Assembly (NCBI GenBank): GCA_910577635.1
Contig: CAJTNR010000012.1
Location: 1 to 64,000 of the forward strand
DNA: 64,000 bases
Origin: an uncultured Vampirovibrio sp.
GTDB lineage: Bacteria; Cyanobacteriota; Vampirovibrionia; Gastranaerophilales; Gastranaerophilaceae
Reading direction: 5' to 3'
How positions within the stretch are numbered: position 1 is the stretch's first letter; each line of letters opens with the position of its first letter. Position numbers and translations under genes: made by a program. Of the stretch, positions 23,974 to 33,719 are shown one piece after another. Below the pieces are notes generated by a model. That model did no database searches. It saw only the letters and a list, made by a program, of their open reading frames with translations, and was not told the origin of the DNA.

Positions 23974-26463
23974 CTATACTAATGTTTGCGGTTCAATTTC
24001 TTTAGTTGTTGATACTTCAATTATATCACCCTCTTGAATATCATTAAACTTGTAGAATGATATTCCGCATTCAAAACCTTCTTTAACTTCCTTAACATCG
24101 TCTTTGAAGCGTTTCAATTGGTCAATTTCGCCTTTGAATATCACTTCTTGATTTCTTACCAATCTTGCAGTTTTAGACCTTACAATTTTCCCTTCAAGAA
24201 CGTAACATCCAGCAATTTTTGTGGTTTTGCCTATTGTAAACACAGCACGAACCTCGGCTTTTCCAAGTTCAAGCTCTTCAATTTCAGGAGACAATAAAGA
24301 AAGCATTGTTTTTTCAATATCTTCTAAAACTTGATAGATAATATCATACTTCTTAATTTTAACCCCTTCTTTTTGAGCTGAAATTAAAGCATTAGAATCC
24401 TCTTTGACGCTAAAACCAAGAATAATAGCATTAGAAGCTGAAGCTAACATTACATCGGCTTCTGAAATATCACCGACACCAACATGTACTATTTTTGGTA
24501 CAACCTTAAGCGATTTTACATTTGATATAGCATGGGATACAGCCTCAGCTGAGCCATTAGTGTTTGCTTTAATAATAAGATTTAAATTAGTAACTTCATC
24601 CTCACTCAGCGCTTCTTTTTGAACATGGGCTGCTGTCATTGCTTCAAGTCTTGTTGATCGTTCCTGTTGTTTTCTTTGTTGAACCATTGCTTTCATGGTT
24701 TTATCATTTTCAACAGCTTCAAAGATATCCCCTGCTTGAGGAACTTCATTTAAGCCAAGGATTTCAACAGGCGTAGAAGGACCAGCTGTTCTAACGCGTC
24801 TGCCTGAATCGTCTAATAAAGCTCTCACTTTTCCACCAACAGACCCAGCTACAATTGAATCACCAACTTTTAATGTACCGTTTTGAACAAGCATTGTTGC
24901 AACAGGACCTTTTCCTTTATCGAGATTAGCTTCAATAATAACACCTGTAGCAGGACACTTCTCAACTGCCTTTAGTTCCTGCATATCAGCAACAAGAAGA
25001 ATGTATTCTAACAATTCGTCAATCCCTGTTTTTTGAAGTGCTGAAACAGGAACACAAATTGTATCTCCGCCCCATTTTTCAGGGATTATATTGTGTTCTG
25101 TTAATTCTTGTAAAACCTTATCAGGATTAGCATCCGCTTTATCCATTTTATTAATTGCAACAATTATTGGAACATTGGCTGATTTTGCATGTGAAATGCT
25201 TTCTACAGTTTGAGGCATAACACCATCATCCGCCGCTACAACTAAAACTGCAATATCAGTTGATTGAGCGCCGCGAAGACGCATTTGTGTAAAAGCCTCA
25301 TGACCCGGGGTATCAATAAAGACAATTTTTCTTTTGTCAAGCCAAACAGTGTAAGCACCAATACTTTGAGTAATGCCGCCAACCTCTGTTTGAACAATTT
25401 TGTGCTTGGAAGCTCTAATTGAATCTAATAAAGTTGTCTTACCATGATCAACATGCCCCATAACGGTAACAACAGGAGCTCTTTTAACAATATCTTCTTC
25501 TTTAGCATTAATAAGATACTTATTAACCTCTTCTTTTTCCTCTTCTTGAGCAATAAAAGCTTCAATATCTTCTTCTAAAACTTCAAGTTCAAAGTTCAGT
25601 GCAACTTTTTTAGATGTCTCAGTATCAATTGGAGTGTTAACCGTTACCATGATACCTTCAAGCATTAAAAACTTGATAATTTCAGCAGGTGTTTTTTTAA
25701 TTTTATCGCTTAGCTCGCCCACAGTCATTGGTCTATCAATAACAACAGAGGTTACAGTTTCTTGTTCTGTGGTTTCTTGAGTGTGTTTTTTATGTTTATT
25801 CTGAACTGTTTTTTCTAAACTTATTCTTTCTTGTTCTTCTTGTTTGTTATTGTAATTCCTATCCTTTTTACTTTTTTTGCCAGGACGGTTTTGATTGGTA
25901 TAAATGTCTTGTGAAATTATATGTCTTTTAATTGGAGCAGGCTTCTGAGGCTTTTGTTCCTTTGGTTTTTTATCCTGTTTTTTTGCTTGTTCTGCTTGAT
26001 TTTCAGGTGTCTTAGAAAAATTCTTCCTTGTCATTGAAGGCAGGGAAGCAAGTTTATCAGTCGAGTTTTCAATTTTTGGTTTTTGAAACTCAACTTTTGG
26101 CTGCTCAATTTTTACTTCTTCTTTTTTTTCAACTTTTTTAGGAGTTTCAATTTTTTTAGGACGAACAATTGGAGTTTTAGCGCTTCTTACAATTTCAAGC
26201 CTAGACACTGTTTTCATTTGTGGTTTTGGTTCTTCTTTTTTTTCAGTCTCAACTTCAGCTGTTTTTTGTTTCTTAACAATAAAAACTTTTGGCTTGGCAG
26301 ATGATTTGTCATCCTTGTTGTATAATGCTTTAATTTTATTTATATTGTTATCATTAACAGTAGAACTATGAGATTTAAGCGACAACCCCAGAGCAGCATT
26401 TGCTCTTTCAATTAGTTCTTTAGATGTGATATTAAGCTCTTTTGCCAGTTCGTGTACTCTCAA
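23974..26463 (-). CDS. infB: Translation initiation factor IF-2
   Basis: IF-2 is the GTPase that brings fMet-tRNA to the 30S subunit. The 829-residue protein has an IF2-N domain (about 1-50, RVHELAKELN), a long Lys/Glu/Gln/Pro-rich linker to about 245, then the G domain with G1 GHVDHGKT from Gly336, DTPGHEAF and NKMDKAD, followed by domains II-IV. The start codon is TTG (26461-26463) with GGAGAT upstream; the conserved IF2-N begins exactly there. nusA, its common upstream neighbour, is not present; a TPR gene stands there instead. Confidence 0.97.
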   Translation of the reverse strand: MRVHELAKELNITSKELIERANAALGLSLKSHSSTVNDNNINKIKALYNKDDKSSAKPKVFIVKKQKTAEVETEKKEEPKPQMKTVSRLEIVRSAKTPIVRPKKIETPKKVEKKEEVKIEQPKVEFQKPKIENSTDKLASLPSMTRKNFSKTPENQAEQAKKQDKKPKEQKPQKPAPIKRHIISQDIYTNQNRPGKKSKKDRNYNNKQEEQERISLEKTVQNKHKKHTQETTEQETVTSVVIDRPMTVGELSDKIKKTPAEIIKFLMLEGIMVTVNTPIDTETSKKVALNFELEVLEEDIEAFIAQEEEKEEVNKYLINAKEEDIVKRAPVVTVMGHVDHGKTTLLDSIRASKHKIVQTEVGGITQSIGAYTVWLDKRKIVFIDTPGHEAFTQMRLRGAQSTDIAVLVVAADDGVMPQTVESISHAKSANVPIIVAINKMDKADANPDKVLQELTEHNIIPEKWGGDTICVPVSALQKTGIDELLEYILLVADMQELKAVEKCPATGVIIEANLDKGKGPVATMLVQNGTLKVGDSIVAGSVGGKVRALLDDSGRRVRTAGPSTPVEILGLNEVPQAGDIFEAVENDKTMKAMVQQRKQQERSTRLEAMTAAHVQKEALSEDEVTNLNLIIKANTNGSAEAVSHAISNVKSLKVVPKIVHVGVGDISEADVMLASASNAIILGFSVKEDSNALISAQKEGVKIKKYDIIYQVLEDIEKTMLSLLSPEIEELELGKAEVRAVFTIGKTTKIAGCYVLEGKIVRSKTARLVRNQEVIFKGEIDQLKRFKDDVKEVKEGFECGISFYKFNDIQEGDIIEVSTTKEIEPQTLV

Positions 26464-26538
26464 GATTTATCTCCAATTATTTTTTAGGTTATAAGTTTCT
26501 TTAATAAGATATCACAACCAGAAAATTAAGTACAGTAT

Positions 26539-27783
26539 TTATAATTTTACTGTATCAATTTTTATTAATACCCAAGGTGCTTTTGTGCTTTTTTTAGCCC
26601 AATACTTAATTGTAGCGCTATTTTCAAGACTATGAAAATCAATGTCATCTGATAGATAAATTTTAACATTCTCTATTGTTTCATTTGCTTTTATAGAATG
26701 AGCGTGTGTAAATATTTTCTTATTAATTGTAAATTTTCTTTTATTAACAAAAATTTCAGCTTCCAAATAAAGCTGTTCAATTTTTTCTTTTGAATTATTT
26801 TTAATATCAAATTTTAAATAATAATTATCTTTTTCACTTAAAAATCTTTTGTTATGAATAATTCCGCTATTGCCAATTAGAATATCGTCTTTAAAAACAT
26901 AAACTTTACTTAAAGTTTTCTTGTATCTTTTAAGTTTCATAGAATAATATTTATTAGAATTATAATTACCGCTTTCTTTAGATTCAGCAATCAAATCTTC
27001 AAGAAGGGTATTGTAAATATATGGATTAACAATAAAAGGATTATCCTTAAAGGCTTCATAAATAAGCTTTTCAGCTTTATGTTTATCAGTATCGATATAA
27101 ATTAATCCTAATCGATACTTACCCTGCGGGGCAGGTTTAATCTTAAGAGCATTTTTCAAGTTTGATATAGCATGTGCTACATCTTCATTTTCAATATTAT
27201 CATCTGCCAATTTAAGATAAGATTCAACATACTTATTTTTAATTTCAAGATATAGTTTTTCATCATTTAAAGATTTTGCATATTTATAAGCAATTTTATA
27301 AGCCTTATTAGCTGCTTCATATTGTTTCTGTCTAAAAAAACTATCGGCAATATTTAAGTATATTCTTGCTTTATAGCTAATTATTTTTTTATTATTACCG
27401 CTCAGCTCCTCAGCCAAAGAAGACGATAGCACAACCAAATCGTTTCTAGCACAAAAAAGAGCAAAGTAGTAAAGTGAAAGATTAGATCGTGAAGAAAGCT
27501 TAAGAGCATTGCTATAGAACTCTTTTGCTTTATTATAATCATTCAAAGATTCATAAATTTGTGCTAATCTTATACTTATAAGATAGTTATTAGGATCCTG
27601 CATAAGTTTTTTTTCAAGTTCTTCAATAGATGCAAACTTAGCAATGTTTTCAACCTTGGTATCTTCACTGCAAATTCTTTTTTCAACTCTAAACATTAAC
27701 TCAAGTTCTATGCAAAGACAAAACGAGAAAACCACAATTAAAGTTATGCAGACTGTAAGGAAATATTTTTTTATTCTAGTCAT
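26539..27783 (-). CDS. Membrane-anchored TPR protein
   Basis: From the ATG at 27781-27783 (AGGGAAT site) the protein has 414 residues. One N-terminal membrane helix (about 5-30) is followed by TPR-like helices to about residue 235 (YLISIRLAQIYESLNDYNKAKEFY contains a clear unit start; RLAQIYESLNDYNKAKEFY is its core). The C-terminal 170 residues look beta-rich (YLKFDIKNNSKEKIEQLYLE-type strands) and may be an immunoglobulin-like domain. The start overlaps the mgtC end by 8 bp. The function is unknown. Confidence 0.75.
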   Translation of the reverse strand: MTRIKKYFLTVCITLIVVFSFCLCIELELMFRVEKRICSEDTKVENIAKFASIEELEKKLMQDPNNYLISIRLAQIYESLNDYNKAKEFYSNALKLSSRSNLSLYYFALFCARNDLVVLSSSLAEELSGNNKKIISYKARIYLNIADSFFRQKQYEAANKAYKIAYKYAKSLNDEKLYLEIKNKYVESYLKLADDNIENEDVAHAISNLKNALKIKPAPQGKYRLGLIYIDTDKHKAEKLIYEAFKDNPFIVNPYIYNTLLEDLIAESKESGNYNSNKYYSMKLKRYKKTLSKVYVFKDDILIGNSGIIHNKRFLSEKDNYYLKFDIKNNSKEKIEQLYLEAEIFVNKRKFTINKKIFTHAHSIKANETIENVKIYLSDDIDFHSLENSATIKYWAKKSTKAPWVLIKIDTVKL

Positions 27784-28474
27784 AATATTCCCTAATCTCA
27801 ATTGATTGCAGATTCTGAATTTGCTTAAAAATTTCATTTAAATCTTTTAAAGATTTTTTAGTAGAAACTACTGCGCTGAATCGTAAATCCTTGTGGTTAA
27901 GGAGTTTTTTGTTAAATTTAAATATTTTATGAAAATTGTTCTCGAAAATTGCTTGAATACTATCGCATTCATCAATTGTTGCCAAAAGGGTAATTTCATA
28001 CAAAGTATAGAAAATTTTTCTTTTAGATAAAAAATTCTTTTCTAATCTTCTTATAAGAATAAGGACGATTAAAGTTGCAACAGAAGCAATCAATGCTGTC
28101 ATATACTCCCCGCACCCGCAGCTCATGCCAATTGCAGCGCACATCCAAAGGGTGGCTGCTGTTGTAATACCAAAAACATTGCTCCCATGGCGCATTACAG
28201 TACCTGCTCCAATAAAACCGATTCCGGTTATAACCTGAGCAGCAATTCTGGCAGGATCATTTTGAACAAGGACCTCAGCACCAATTTTCATCTGAAAACC
28301 ATAAATTGAAAGAATTGTAAAAACACAAGCCCCGACACTAACAAGAATATGGGTTCTAAGACCAGCAAACTTTCCTGTTAATTCTCTTTCAATCCCTGGG
28401 ATAAAAGCAAGAATGACAGCCAGTATTATTCTAAATAAAATTATTACATTAACATCAATTTCTACTACTTCCAT
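27776..28474 (-). CDS. MgtC/SapB-family membrane protein
   Basis: The 232-residue protein has the MgtC N-terminal membrane domain (about 8-150): GIERELTGKFAGLRTHILV, DPARIAAQVITGIGFIGAG and GITTAATLWMCAAIG are its hallmarks, with conserved Arg and Asp. The C-terminal 80 residues form a small soluble domain. MgtC supports growth at low Mg2+ and inhibits the F1Fo ATPase in Salmonella, but many family members have unknown roles. An upstream GAGGAAA site and 8-bp overlap with the next gene place it in the minus-strand run. Confidence 0.88.
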   Translation of the reverse strand: MEVVEIDVNVIILFRIILAVILAFIPGIERELTGKFAGLRTHILVSVGACVFTILSIYGFQMKIGAEVLVQNDPARIAAQVITGIGFIGAGTVMRHGSNVFGITTAATLWMCAAIGMSCGCGEYMTALIASVATLIVLILIRRLEKNFLSKRKIFYTLYEITLLATIDECDSIQAIFENNFHKIFKFNKKLLNHKDLRFSAVVSTKKSLKDLNEIFKQIQNLQSIEIREYYD

Positions 28475-28482
28475 TTTTTCCT

Positions 28483-29550
28483 CTATTTCAACATCTTAGG
28501 ATCTAGTATATCTCTTATTTTATCCCCCAGTACATTAAATGACAAAACTGCAATAAAAATTAAAAAACCGGGTGTTAAAAGCCAGGGGCGGTAAACAATA
28601 TTAGCAAACTCCTGAGCTTCTTTTAACATATTCCCCCAGCTTGCATCGGGCAGCTGGATTCCAAGACCCAGAAAACTCAATCCGGATTCAGCAAGAATAT
28701 AGGAAGGAACCGATAAAGTTATAGCAATTATAACATAACTTGAAGTTTGAGGTAGAATGTGGTTAAGAATTATTCTTTTTTTGCTTGCACCAATTGTTTC
28801 AATGGCTTTTATGTATTCCTGGTTTTTTATTGATAAAACCATGCCCCTTATAACACGAGAAAATCCCGCCCAGCCGATTGCAGCTAAAATTACCGTGATT
28901 AAGGCAAATCTTTGTTTAGAGGTCATATTGGAAGGTAATATTGATGCAAGAATTATAAGCAAATAAAAACTTGGAATTGACATTATAGCCTCAGCTAAGC
29001 GCATGAGAATTTTATCAATCCTGCCTCCAAGATACCCTGAAATCCCTCCATAGAGTGCTCCTATAGGAAAAGATATTAAAAGAGCCAAAAAACCAATCGT
29101 AAGAGAAATTTGTCCTCCAAAAAAGAGCCTTGAATAAACATCATGCCCGTTAATATCTGCTCCCAATAAAAACAGATTGCACTCAGGAGGTTTAGATATT
29201 AAATGAATGTTACATTTAATAAAACCTAAAAATTTATATTCATAACCCTTGTTAAAAAATTTTATTTTATATTTTTTGCTTCTATCCTGTTTATATTCAA
29301 TTGATAAAGTATCTTTATTAAAGGTTTTTATGTAATTATAAGTATAAGGTCTTGTTAGTTTGTTATTCTCGTTTATAATGTAAATATTACTTGGAGGCTG
29401 GTATGCAAGTTTTCGATTTGCATAGTTAGAAGGGTTAACTGCAAAAAAATCAGCAAAAATAACAAAACAATACAGGAAAACAAGAACAAGAAAAGCACAA
29501 TAGGGGATTCTATCTTTTTTTAATTGTTTAAAAAAGTTTGATTTTGCCAT
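28483..29550 (-). CDS. Oligopeptide-type ABC transporter permease (OppC/DppC family)
   Basis: The 355-residue protein has an N-terminal membrane helix (about 17-36), a periplasmic segment of about 100 residues, and a BPD-type permease domain with five helices (about 145-345). The EAA loop region is seen in SIKNQEYIKAIETIGASKKRI, and ILAESGLSFLGLGIQLP-x-ASWGNML is diagnostic of OppC. It pairs with the OppB-type gene 4 nt upstream. No solute-binding protein or ATPase gene is in the window, so those subunits must be encoded elsewhere. Confidence 0.92.
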   Translation of the reverse strand: MAKSNFFKQLKKDRIPYCAFLVLVFLYCFVIFADFFAVNPSNYANRKLAYQPPSNIYIINENNKLTRPYTYNYIKTFNKDTLSIEYKQDRSKKYKIKFFNKGYEYKFLGFIKCNIHLISKPPECNLFLLGADINGHDVYSRLFFGGQISLTIGFLALLISFPIGALYGGISGYLGGRIDKILMRLAEAIMSIPSFYLLIILASILPSNMTSKQRFALITVILAAIGWAGFSRVIRGMVLSIKNQEYIKAIETIGASKKRIILNHILPQTSSYVIIAITLSVPSYILAESGLSFLGLGIQLPDASWGNMLKEAQEFANIVYRPWLLTPGFLIFIAVLSFNVLGDKIRDILDPKMLK

Positions 29551-29554
29551 TTTC

Positions 29555-30523
29555 CTACACCCTAACCCTTGGATCTGTGAGTTTTAGAAGAATATCAGAA
29601 ACTAAGTTTCCTATAATGAGCATTATTGTACCAATCATAAGACTTGCCATGACAAGATTGATATCAGAGGTCATAACGGCTTCTAAGATAAGTTTACCCA
29701 AACCTGGATATTGAAAAACATATTCAGTCAATGCTGCTCCTGACAATAATCCTGCAAATTCAAAACCAAGCAGGGTAATAATAGGGTTAATAGCATTTCG
29801 AAGTGCGTGTTTAATTATAACTTTTGATTTTGACAATCCCTTAGCATAAGCAAACTTTACATATTCTGAGTTTAATACATCAAGCAGATTAGCTCTCATT
29901 TGCCTTGTTAGAGAAGATAGAGAAATTGTAGTTAAAACAAAAGTCGGAAGAATAAGGTGTTTTGCTAAATCCAGGATTTTTTCAAAAAAACTCATTTGGG
30001 AAAAATCAACACTAGTTAAACCGCCAATCGGAAACCAGCCTGTTTTTTGGGCAAAAATAAGCATTAGAATCGCAAAAAAGAATGAAGGAATTGCCATTCC
30101 AACACTTGATAGAATAGTTAGAATTTTATCGAATAAAGAATTATAATAAACAGCCCCTAAAACCCCCAAAGGAATTGCAATCAGCCAGCTTGTAATAATA
30201 ACGCAAAGAGATAAAATTAAAGTATTGAAAATTCTTCCTTTAATTTTAGTTGAAACCTTTGTATTATCAGTGCAATAGCCCATATTTCCAGATAAAAAGT
30301 TCTTAAGCCATAATCCATACTGAACAATAATGGGTTTGTCAAGACCGAGTCTTTTTGTTTCTTTTTCAATTGTTTCCTGACTGATTGCAGGATTAAGCTT
30401 TAGTTGTGCCAATGGATCAACAGGAGAAAGTCGAATCAGAAAGAAGCTTATCAAAGAAACAATAAGCAGAATCGGAATAGAAGATAATATTCTTTTTATA
30501 ATATATGCCCAAGTTGTCATCAT
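29555..30523 (-). CDS. Oligopeptide-type ABC transporter permease (OppB/DppB family)
   Basis: The 322-residue protein has six hydrophobic segments and OppB features: an N-terminal ISFFLIRLSPVDPLA, the KETKRLGLDKPIIVQYG stretch, the EAA loop (YVKFAYAKGLSKSKVIIKHALRN, core YAKGLSKSKVI) and EYVFQYPGLGKL. It forms the heterodimer channel with the OppC-type protein. The ATG follows an AGGAT site. The substrate (peptide, nickel or other) cannot be decided. Confidence 0.92.
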   Translation of the reverse strand: MMTTWAYIIKRILSSIPILLIVSLISFFLIRLSPVDPLAQLKLNPAISQETIEKETKRLGLDKPIIVQYGLWLKNFLSGNMGYCTDNTKVSTKIKGRIFNTLILSLCVIITSWLIAIPLGVLGAVYYNSLFDKILTILSSVGMAIPSFFFAILMLIFAQKTGWFPIGGLTSVDFSQMSFFEKILDLAKHLILPTFVLTTISLSSLTRQMRANLLDVLNSEYVKFAYAKGLSKSKVIIKHALRNAINPIITLLGFEFAGLLSGAALTEYVFQYPGLGKLILEAVMTSDINLVMASLMIGTIMLIIGNLVSDILLKLTDPRVRV

Positions 30524-30557
30524 AAATAATCCTATAATAAAATATTCTTTAATTAAA

Positions 30558-32150
30558 TTAGTTAAATAGGTTATTTAATCTTTCTTTAATGTCTTGAGGA
30601 TCAATTTCATTGGTAACATTATTAACATCCATTGCAGTTTGAAAATACTTGGCCGCTTCAATGTTTTCGTTTTTCAATGCATAGCTTCGGCCAAGATTGT
30701 AGTAAGCAAGAGCATAATTAGGGTTACATTCAATTGCCTGATTAAAACAATCAATCGCATCTTGAAGCTGAACCAAATCATCAAGGTATATAACCCCTAA
30801 GTTATTATGTGCAATATCATACATTGGGTCAAATTTAATTGATAGTTTGTATTCTTTAATTGCTTCATCCAAATCCCCCATGCCCCAGTATAGATATCCT
30901 AGGTTACAATGGATTTTAGAATTATTGGGCTCAAGTTCAAGCGCTCTTCTATAAACAATAAGAGCATTTTTATAGTCTTCATTATCATAAAAAGCACTTC
31001 CTAAGGATATATAAACATCAATTTCTTTAGGAGTGAGGCTATTTGCCAATTGATAATTTGCAATAGCGCAATCTGTGTTTTTAATAACATTCTGCTGAAT
31101 ATACCCCAGAGTTTGTGCTACAATACTTGTCCAATCAGGTTTAGGGTTAATTGCAATTGCAGCTTGGTAATATGAAACTGCCGTCTGCGCTTCTCCTTTC
31201 ATAAAGTACAAGTTTGCAATATTAGAATGCAAAACAGCATTATTAGGATGAATTTGAATATACTTTTGATAATAAGCAATAGCATTATCATAATCGCCTA
31301 ATTCTTCATAAGCCTGAACTAATCCTGCATAAGCACTGTTATCAAGAGAATCTATCCAAAGAGCCATTTTGTACTCAACAATTGCTTCTTCAAGTTTTCC
31401 TGTTTTTCTGTATGTATCACCAAGAGCAGTGTAGAGAGTTGAGAATCCAGGCATTTTATCAATAGCGCTATTATAGCACTTGAAAGCTTTTTCAATATCG
31501 CCGTTCATTAAGTAACTATCAGCTTTAACAAGAATCGGCAGTATTTGAAACCACTTAACTTTAGATTTTAAATTCTTAAGCGCCTCTTTGTCAAAAGGAA
31601 GGGTAAGATAGGACAGAATAAGCTCAATATATGATAAAAACTTTTTCTTGCTGCTTTTAAAATAAAGCGCATTTAACAAGCGATACTTGGAGTAATGAAT
31701 TCTTGAAGAATTTAAAAAACAGTGTTTAAGCGCGATATCCAAATGCAAAAGTGCATCTTGAAAACGATCTTTTTTCTTAAGGCAATTAGATATCATATAA
31801 TGACATTGAGAAATATCAGCTTTTTTTTCAATTGCAATATTGAAGTAGTTTATCGCTTTATCGAGTTCTCCTTTGTAGTAAAGTGCACAAGCAATTTTGT
31901 AGTAAATTTCACCATTATCAATCTGAACCTCAGCTGCTTTTTGATATTCTGTTATTGCTTCATCAATATATTGTTTGGCTTGATAGATATCCAAATGCCA
32001 ATCAAGATACAAATCGCCGAGTCTTAAGTGAATATTAGTATTAACAGGTTCCTTTAAAAGCAAGCTCTGGCAATACTCTATTGCCTTTTGAATTTCACCT
32101 TTTTTAGTCAATTTATTTATTTCTCTATCAATTTTTTTAATATTTTCCAA
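30558..32150 (-). CDS. Large TPR-repeat protein
   Basis: The 530-residue protein is almost entirely TPR repeats (roughly 11-12 units from residue 15 to 520); clear units include YTALGDTYRKTGKLEEAI, HSNIANLYFMKGEAQTAV, HCNLGYLYWGMGDLDEAI and YYNLGRSYALKNENIEAA. There is no signal peptide or catalytic domain, so it is a cytosolic scaffold of unknown partner. The start is TTG (32148-32150) with GGAG upstream. It lies between the PilZ gene and the opp-type permeases. Confidence 0.88.
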   Translation of the reverse strand: MENIKKIDREINKLTKKGEIQKAIEYCQSLLLKEPVNTNIHLRLGDLYLDWHLDIYQAKQYIDEAITEYQKAAEVQIDNGEIYYKIACALYYKGELDKAINYFNIAIEKKADISQCHYMISNCLKKKDRFQDALLHLDIALKHCFLNSSRIHYSKYRLLNALYFKSSKKKFLSYIELILSYLTLPFDKEALKNLKSKVKWFQILPILVKADSYLMNGDIEKAFKCYNSAIDKMPGFSTLYTALGDTYRKTGKLEEAIVEYKMALWIDSLDNSAYAGLVQAYEELGDYDNAIAYYQKYIQIHPNNAVLHSNIANLYFMKGEAQTAVSYYQAAIAINPKPDWTSIVAQTLGYIQQNVIKNTDCAIANYQLANSLTPKEIDVYISLGSAFYDNEDYKNALIVYRRALELEPNNSKIHCNLGYLYWGMGDLDEAIKEYKLSIKFDPMYDIAHNNLGVIYLDDLVQLQDAIDCFNQAIECNPNYALAYYNLGRSYALKNENIEAAKYFQTAMDVNNVTNEIDPQDIKERLNNLFN

Positions 32151-32164
32151 AATTACTCCAAACT

Positions 32165-32749
32165 CTATTTTTTTGCAATTAAATCAAATACATATCCTAC
32201 AATTCTATCTTCACTATTTTTATCCAAATCAAGATATTTTGCAACAGTATCAAATTCATTAGTTTTTATGATTTGAGCTTTTGTTGTAATATCTTTTTGA
32301 AAATCTCTCTCTAAAAGATTAATTGTAACAATATCTCCGATATTGAATTCTCTATCCCTGCATACAAAAGCAATTCCACCTGCTGATATATTAACGCAGC
32401 TGCAATTGTAACTTTCATTGTCTTTTTCGATAATAAAATTGATACTGCTTAAAACCCGCACAAATTCTCTTTTTTGCTCAAAAGGAATAACAGGACTATT
32501 CTCAATTACAATACAATTATTAGTATCAATGGTTGAAATAACAGTACTTTTCATACTCATAATTCCGCAATGGGTATGAGCTTTAACAAAAAGATTGTCC
32601 AGTTCTTCAAGCTTTTTCGCTTCACTTAAAGATTCTTCGCATATAAGAACAAGAATTCTATCATCAATATAGTCAATAACAATCCCTTCTATTGCTTGAG
32701 CATTTATTGAGTGAATTTGCAGGATATGATTTTTTCTCAACTCGTCCAT
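32165..32749 (-). CDS. PilZ-domain protein (c-di-GMP receptor candidate)
   Basis: The 194-residue protein has an N-terminal YcgR-N-like beta domain (about 5-88) and a PilZ domain (about 90-190). Both c-di-GMP contact motifs are intact: RxxxR as Arg94-EFV-Arg98 and NxSxxG as Asn120-I-Ser122-AG-Gly125. It probably senses c-di-GMP, as YcgR does for motility control. The ATG has no Shine-Dalgarno; a TTGCTA-17-TAAAAT promoter ends 6 nt before it, so the message is predicted leaderless. Confidence 0.88.
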   Translation of the reverse strand: MDELRKNHILQIHSINAQAIEGIVIDYIDDRILVLICEESLSEAKKLEELDNLFVKAHTHCGIMSMKSTVISTIDTNNCIVIENSPVIPFEQKREFVRVLSSINFIIEKDNESYNCSCVNISAGGIAFVCRDREFNIGDIVTINLLERDFQKDITTKAQIIKTNEFDTVAKYLDLDKNSEDRIVGYVFDLIAKK

Positions 32750-32755
32750 AAATTG

Positions 32756-32784
32756 ATTTTAGAATATTTTTCCCATTTTAGCAA
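32756..32784 (-). promoter_or_regulatory. Sigma70-type promoter, predicted leaderless, for the PilZ gene
   Basis: On the minus strand TTGCTA (32779-32784), a 17-bp spacer, TAAAAT (32756-32761) and six bases (CAATTT) precede the ATG. Standard geometry puts the transcript start on the start codon. Confidence 0.6.
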
Positions 32785-32788
32785 ATTT

Positions 32789-33319
32789 TTATTTTTCGCT
32801 TATAATTCCATCCAGTGCAACATCAAAGGGGTCTTGAATAAAGTCATTGGTAAAAAATTCAGAGGATATTACAATAATTTTTTTTGCTTTAATTTGATTA
32901 TTTGAAAAAAACCTGTCATAGAATCCTTTTCCATAACCGAGTCTAAAAAAAGAAGAATTAGCAGCAAGGGCAGGGGTATATATTAAATCTAAAATTGCAG
33001 GGTTAATTTTTTTACCAATTGGTTCAAAAATACCAAAAGCTCCTTTTTTGAGAGAATTAAAACCAGTGAATTTTACAAATTCAAGTTCTTGATTATTGCA
33101 CCTTGGCAGATAAAAATTTTTATTTTTTATTTTTAATATCGGGGTAATATCAATCTCATTTTTTATAGGATAATAAAGAGCAATATTATCAGCTTGTATA
33201 AAATCTTTAGAATTAATTATTTTTGACACGATTAAAGAACTTGTTTTTATAGAGTTTTTCGCAAGTCTTTTTTTTAGTATGATTTTTCTCAATTCTTCTT
33301 TTTTTATTATTGTTTTCAT
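32789..33319 (-). CDS. 5-formyltetrahydrofolate cyclo-ligase family protein
   Basis: The enzyme converts 5-formyl-THF to 5,10-methenyl-THF with ATP. The 176-residue protein is slightly short but has the family pattern: basic N-terminal helices, ALYYPIKNEIDITPIL, LPRCNNQELEF and the nucleotide/metal loop LGYGKGFYDRFF (about 127-138). It begins 4 nt after the HIT gene stop, with no strong ribosome site of its own, suggesting coupling. Confidence 0.9.
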   Translation of the reverse strand: MKTIIKKEELRKIILKKRLAKNSIKTSSLIVSKIINSKDFIQADNIALYYPIKNEIDITPILKIKNKNFYLPRCNNQELEFVKFTGFNSLKKGAFGIFEPIGKKINPAILDLIYTPALAANSSFFRLGYGKGFYDRFFSNNQIKAKKIIVISSEFFTNDFIQDPFDVALDGIISEK

Positions 33320-33323
33320 TGTA

Positions 33324-33632
33324 CTAATCCGAAAGGATGTGAATATGGAGGTGAAAAACTTCCTGACCTGCTTTTTTTCCTGTATTAATTAAAGTTTTAA
33401 ATTCCTTAATACCTTCTTGTTTATTAATTTTTTTAATAGCAGAGAATAAATCTTTAATCAAGCTTAAATCCTCAACTTCATTCAAAGATTCAACATGGAT
33501 TTTAGGAATAACAAGAATATGTTTTTTTGCTTTAGGATTAATATCATTAATAGCAAAACAAACATCATCTTCATAAATAAAAGTACTTGGGATTTCTTTA
33601 TTTAAAATCTTACAAAAAACGCAATCGCTCAT
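33324..33632 (-). CDS. HIT-family (HinT-like) purine nucleoside phosphoramidase
   Basis: The 102-residue protein is a full HIT domain: FCKILNKEIPSTFIYEDD at the start, NPKAKKHILVIPKIH in the middle, and the catalytic histidine triad His94-L-His96-I-His98-IL at the end. HinT proteins hydrolyse AMP-lysine and related phosphoramidates. Cys4 and Cys7 recall the zinc pair found in some HinT proteins. An AAGGAG site precedes the ATG. It is the first gene of the long minus-strand run reaching infB. Confidence 0.92.
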   Translation of the reverse strand: MSDCVFCKILNKEIPSTFIYEDDVCFAINDINPKAKKHILVIPKIHVESLNEVEDLSLIKDLFSAIKKINKQEGIKEFKTLINTGKKAGQEVFHLHIHILSD

Positions 33633-33719
33633 TAAATAATACTCCTTATAGTTTATTTTTAATTAAATTATAGTTCAAAAGTAGTAAAAATAAAATAATT
33701 ATGTATTATAATATTAGCT

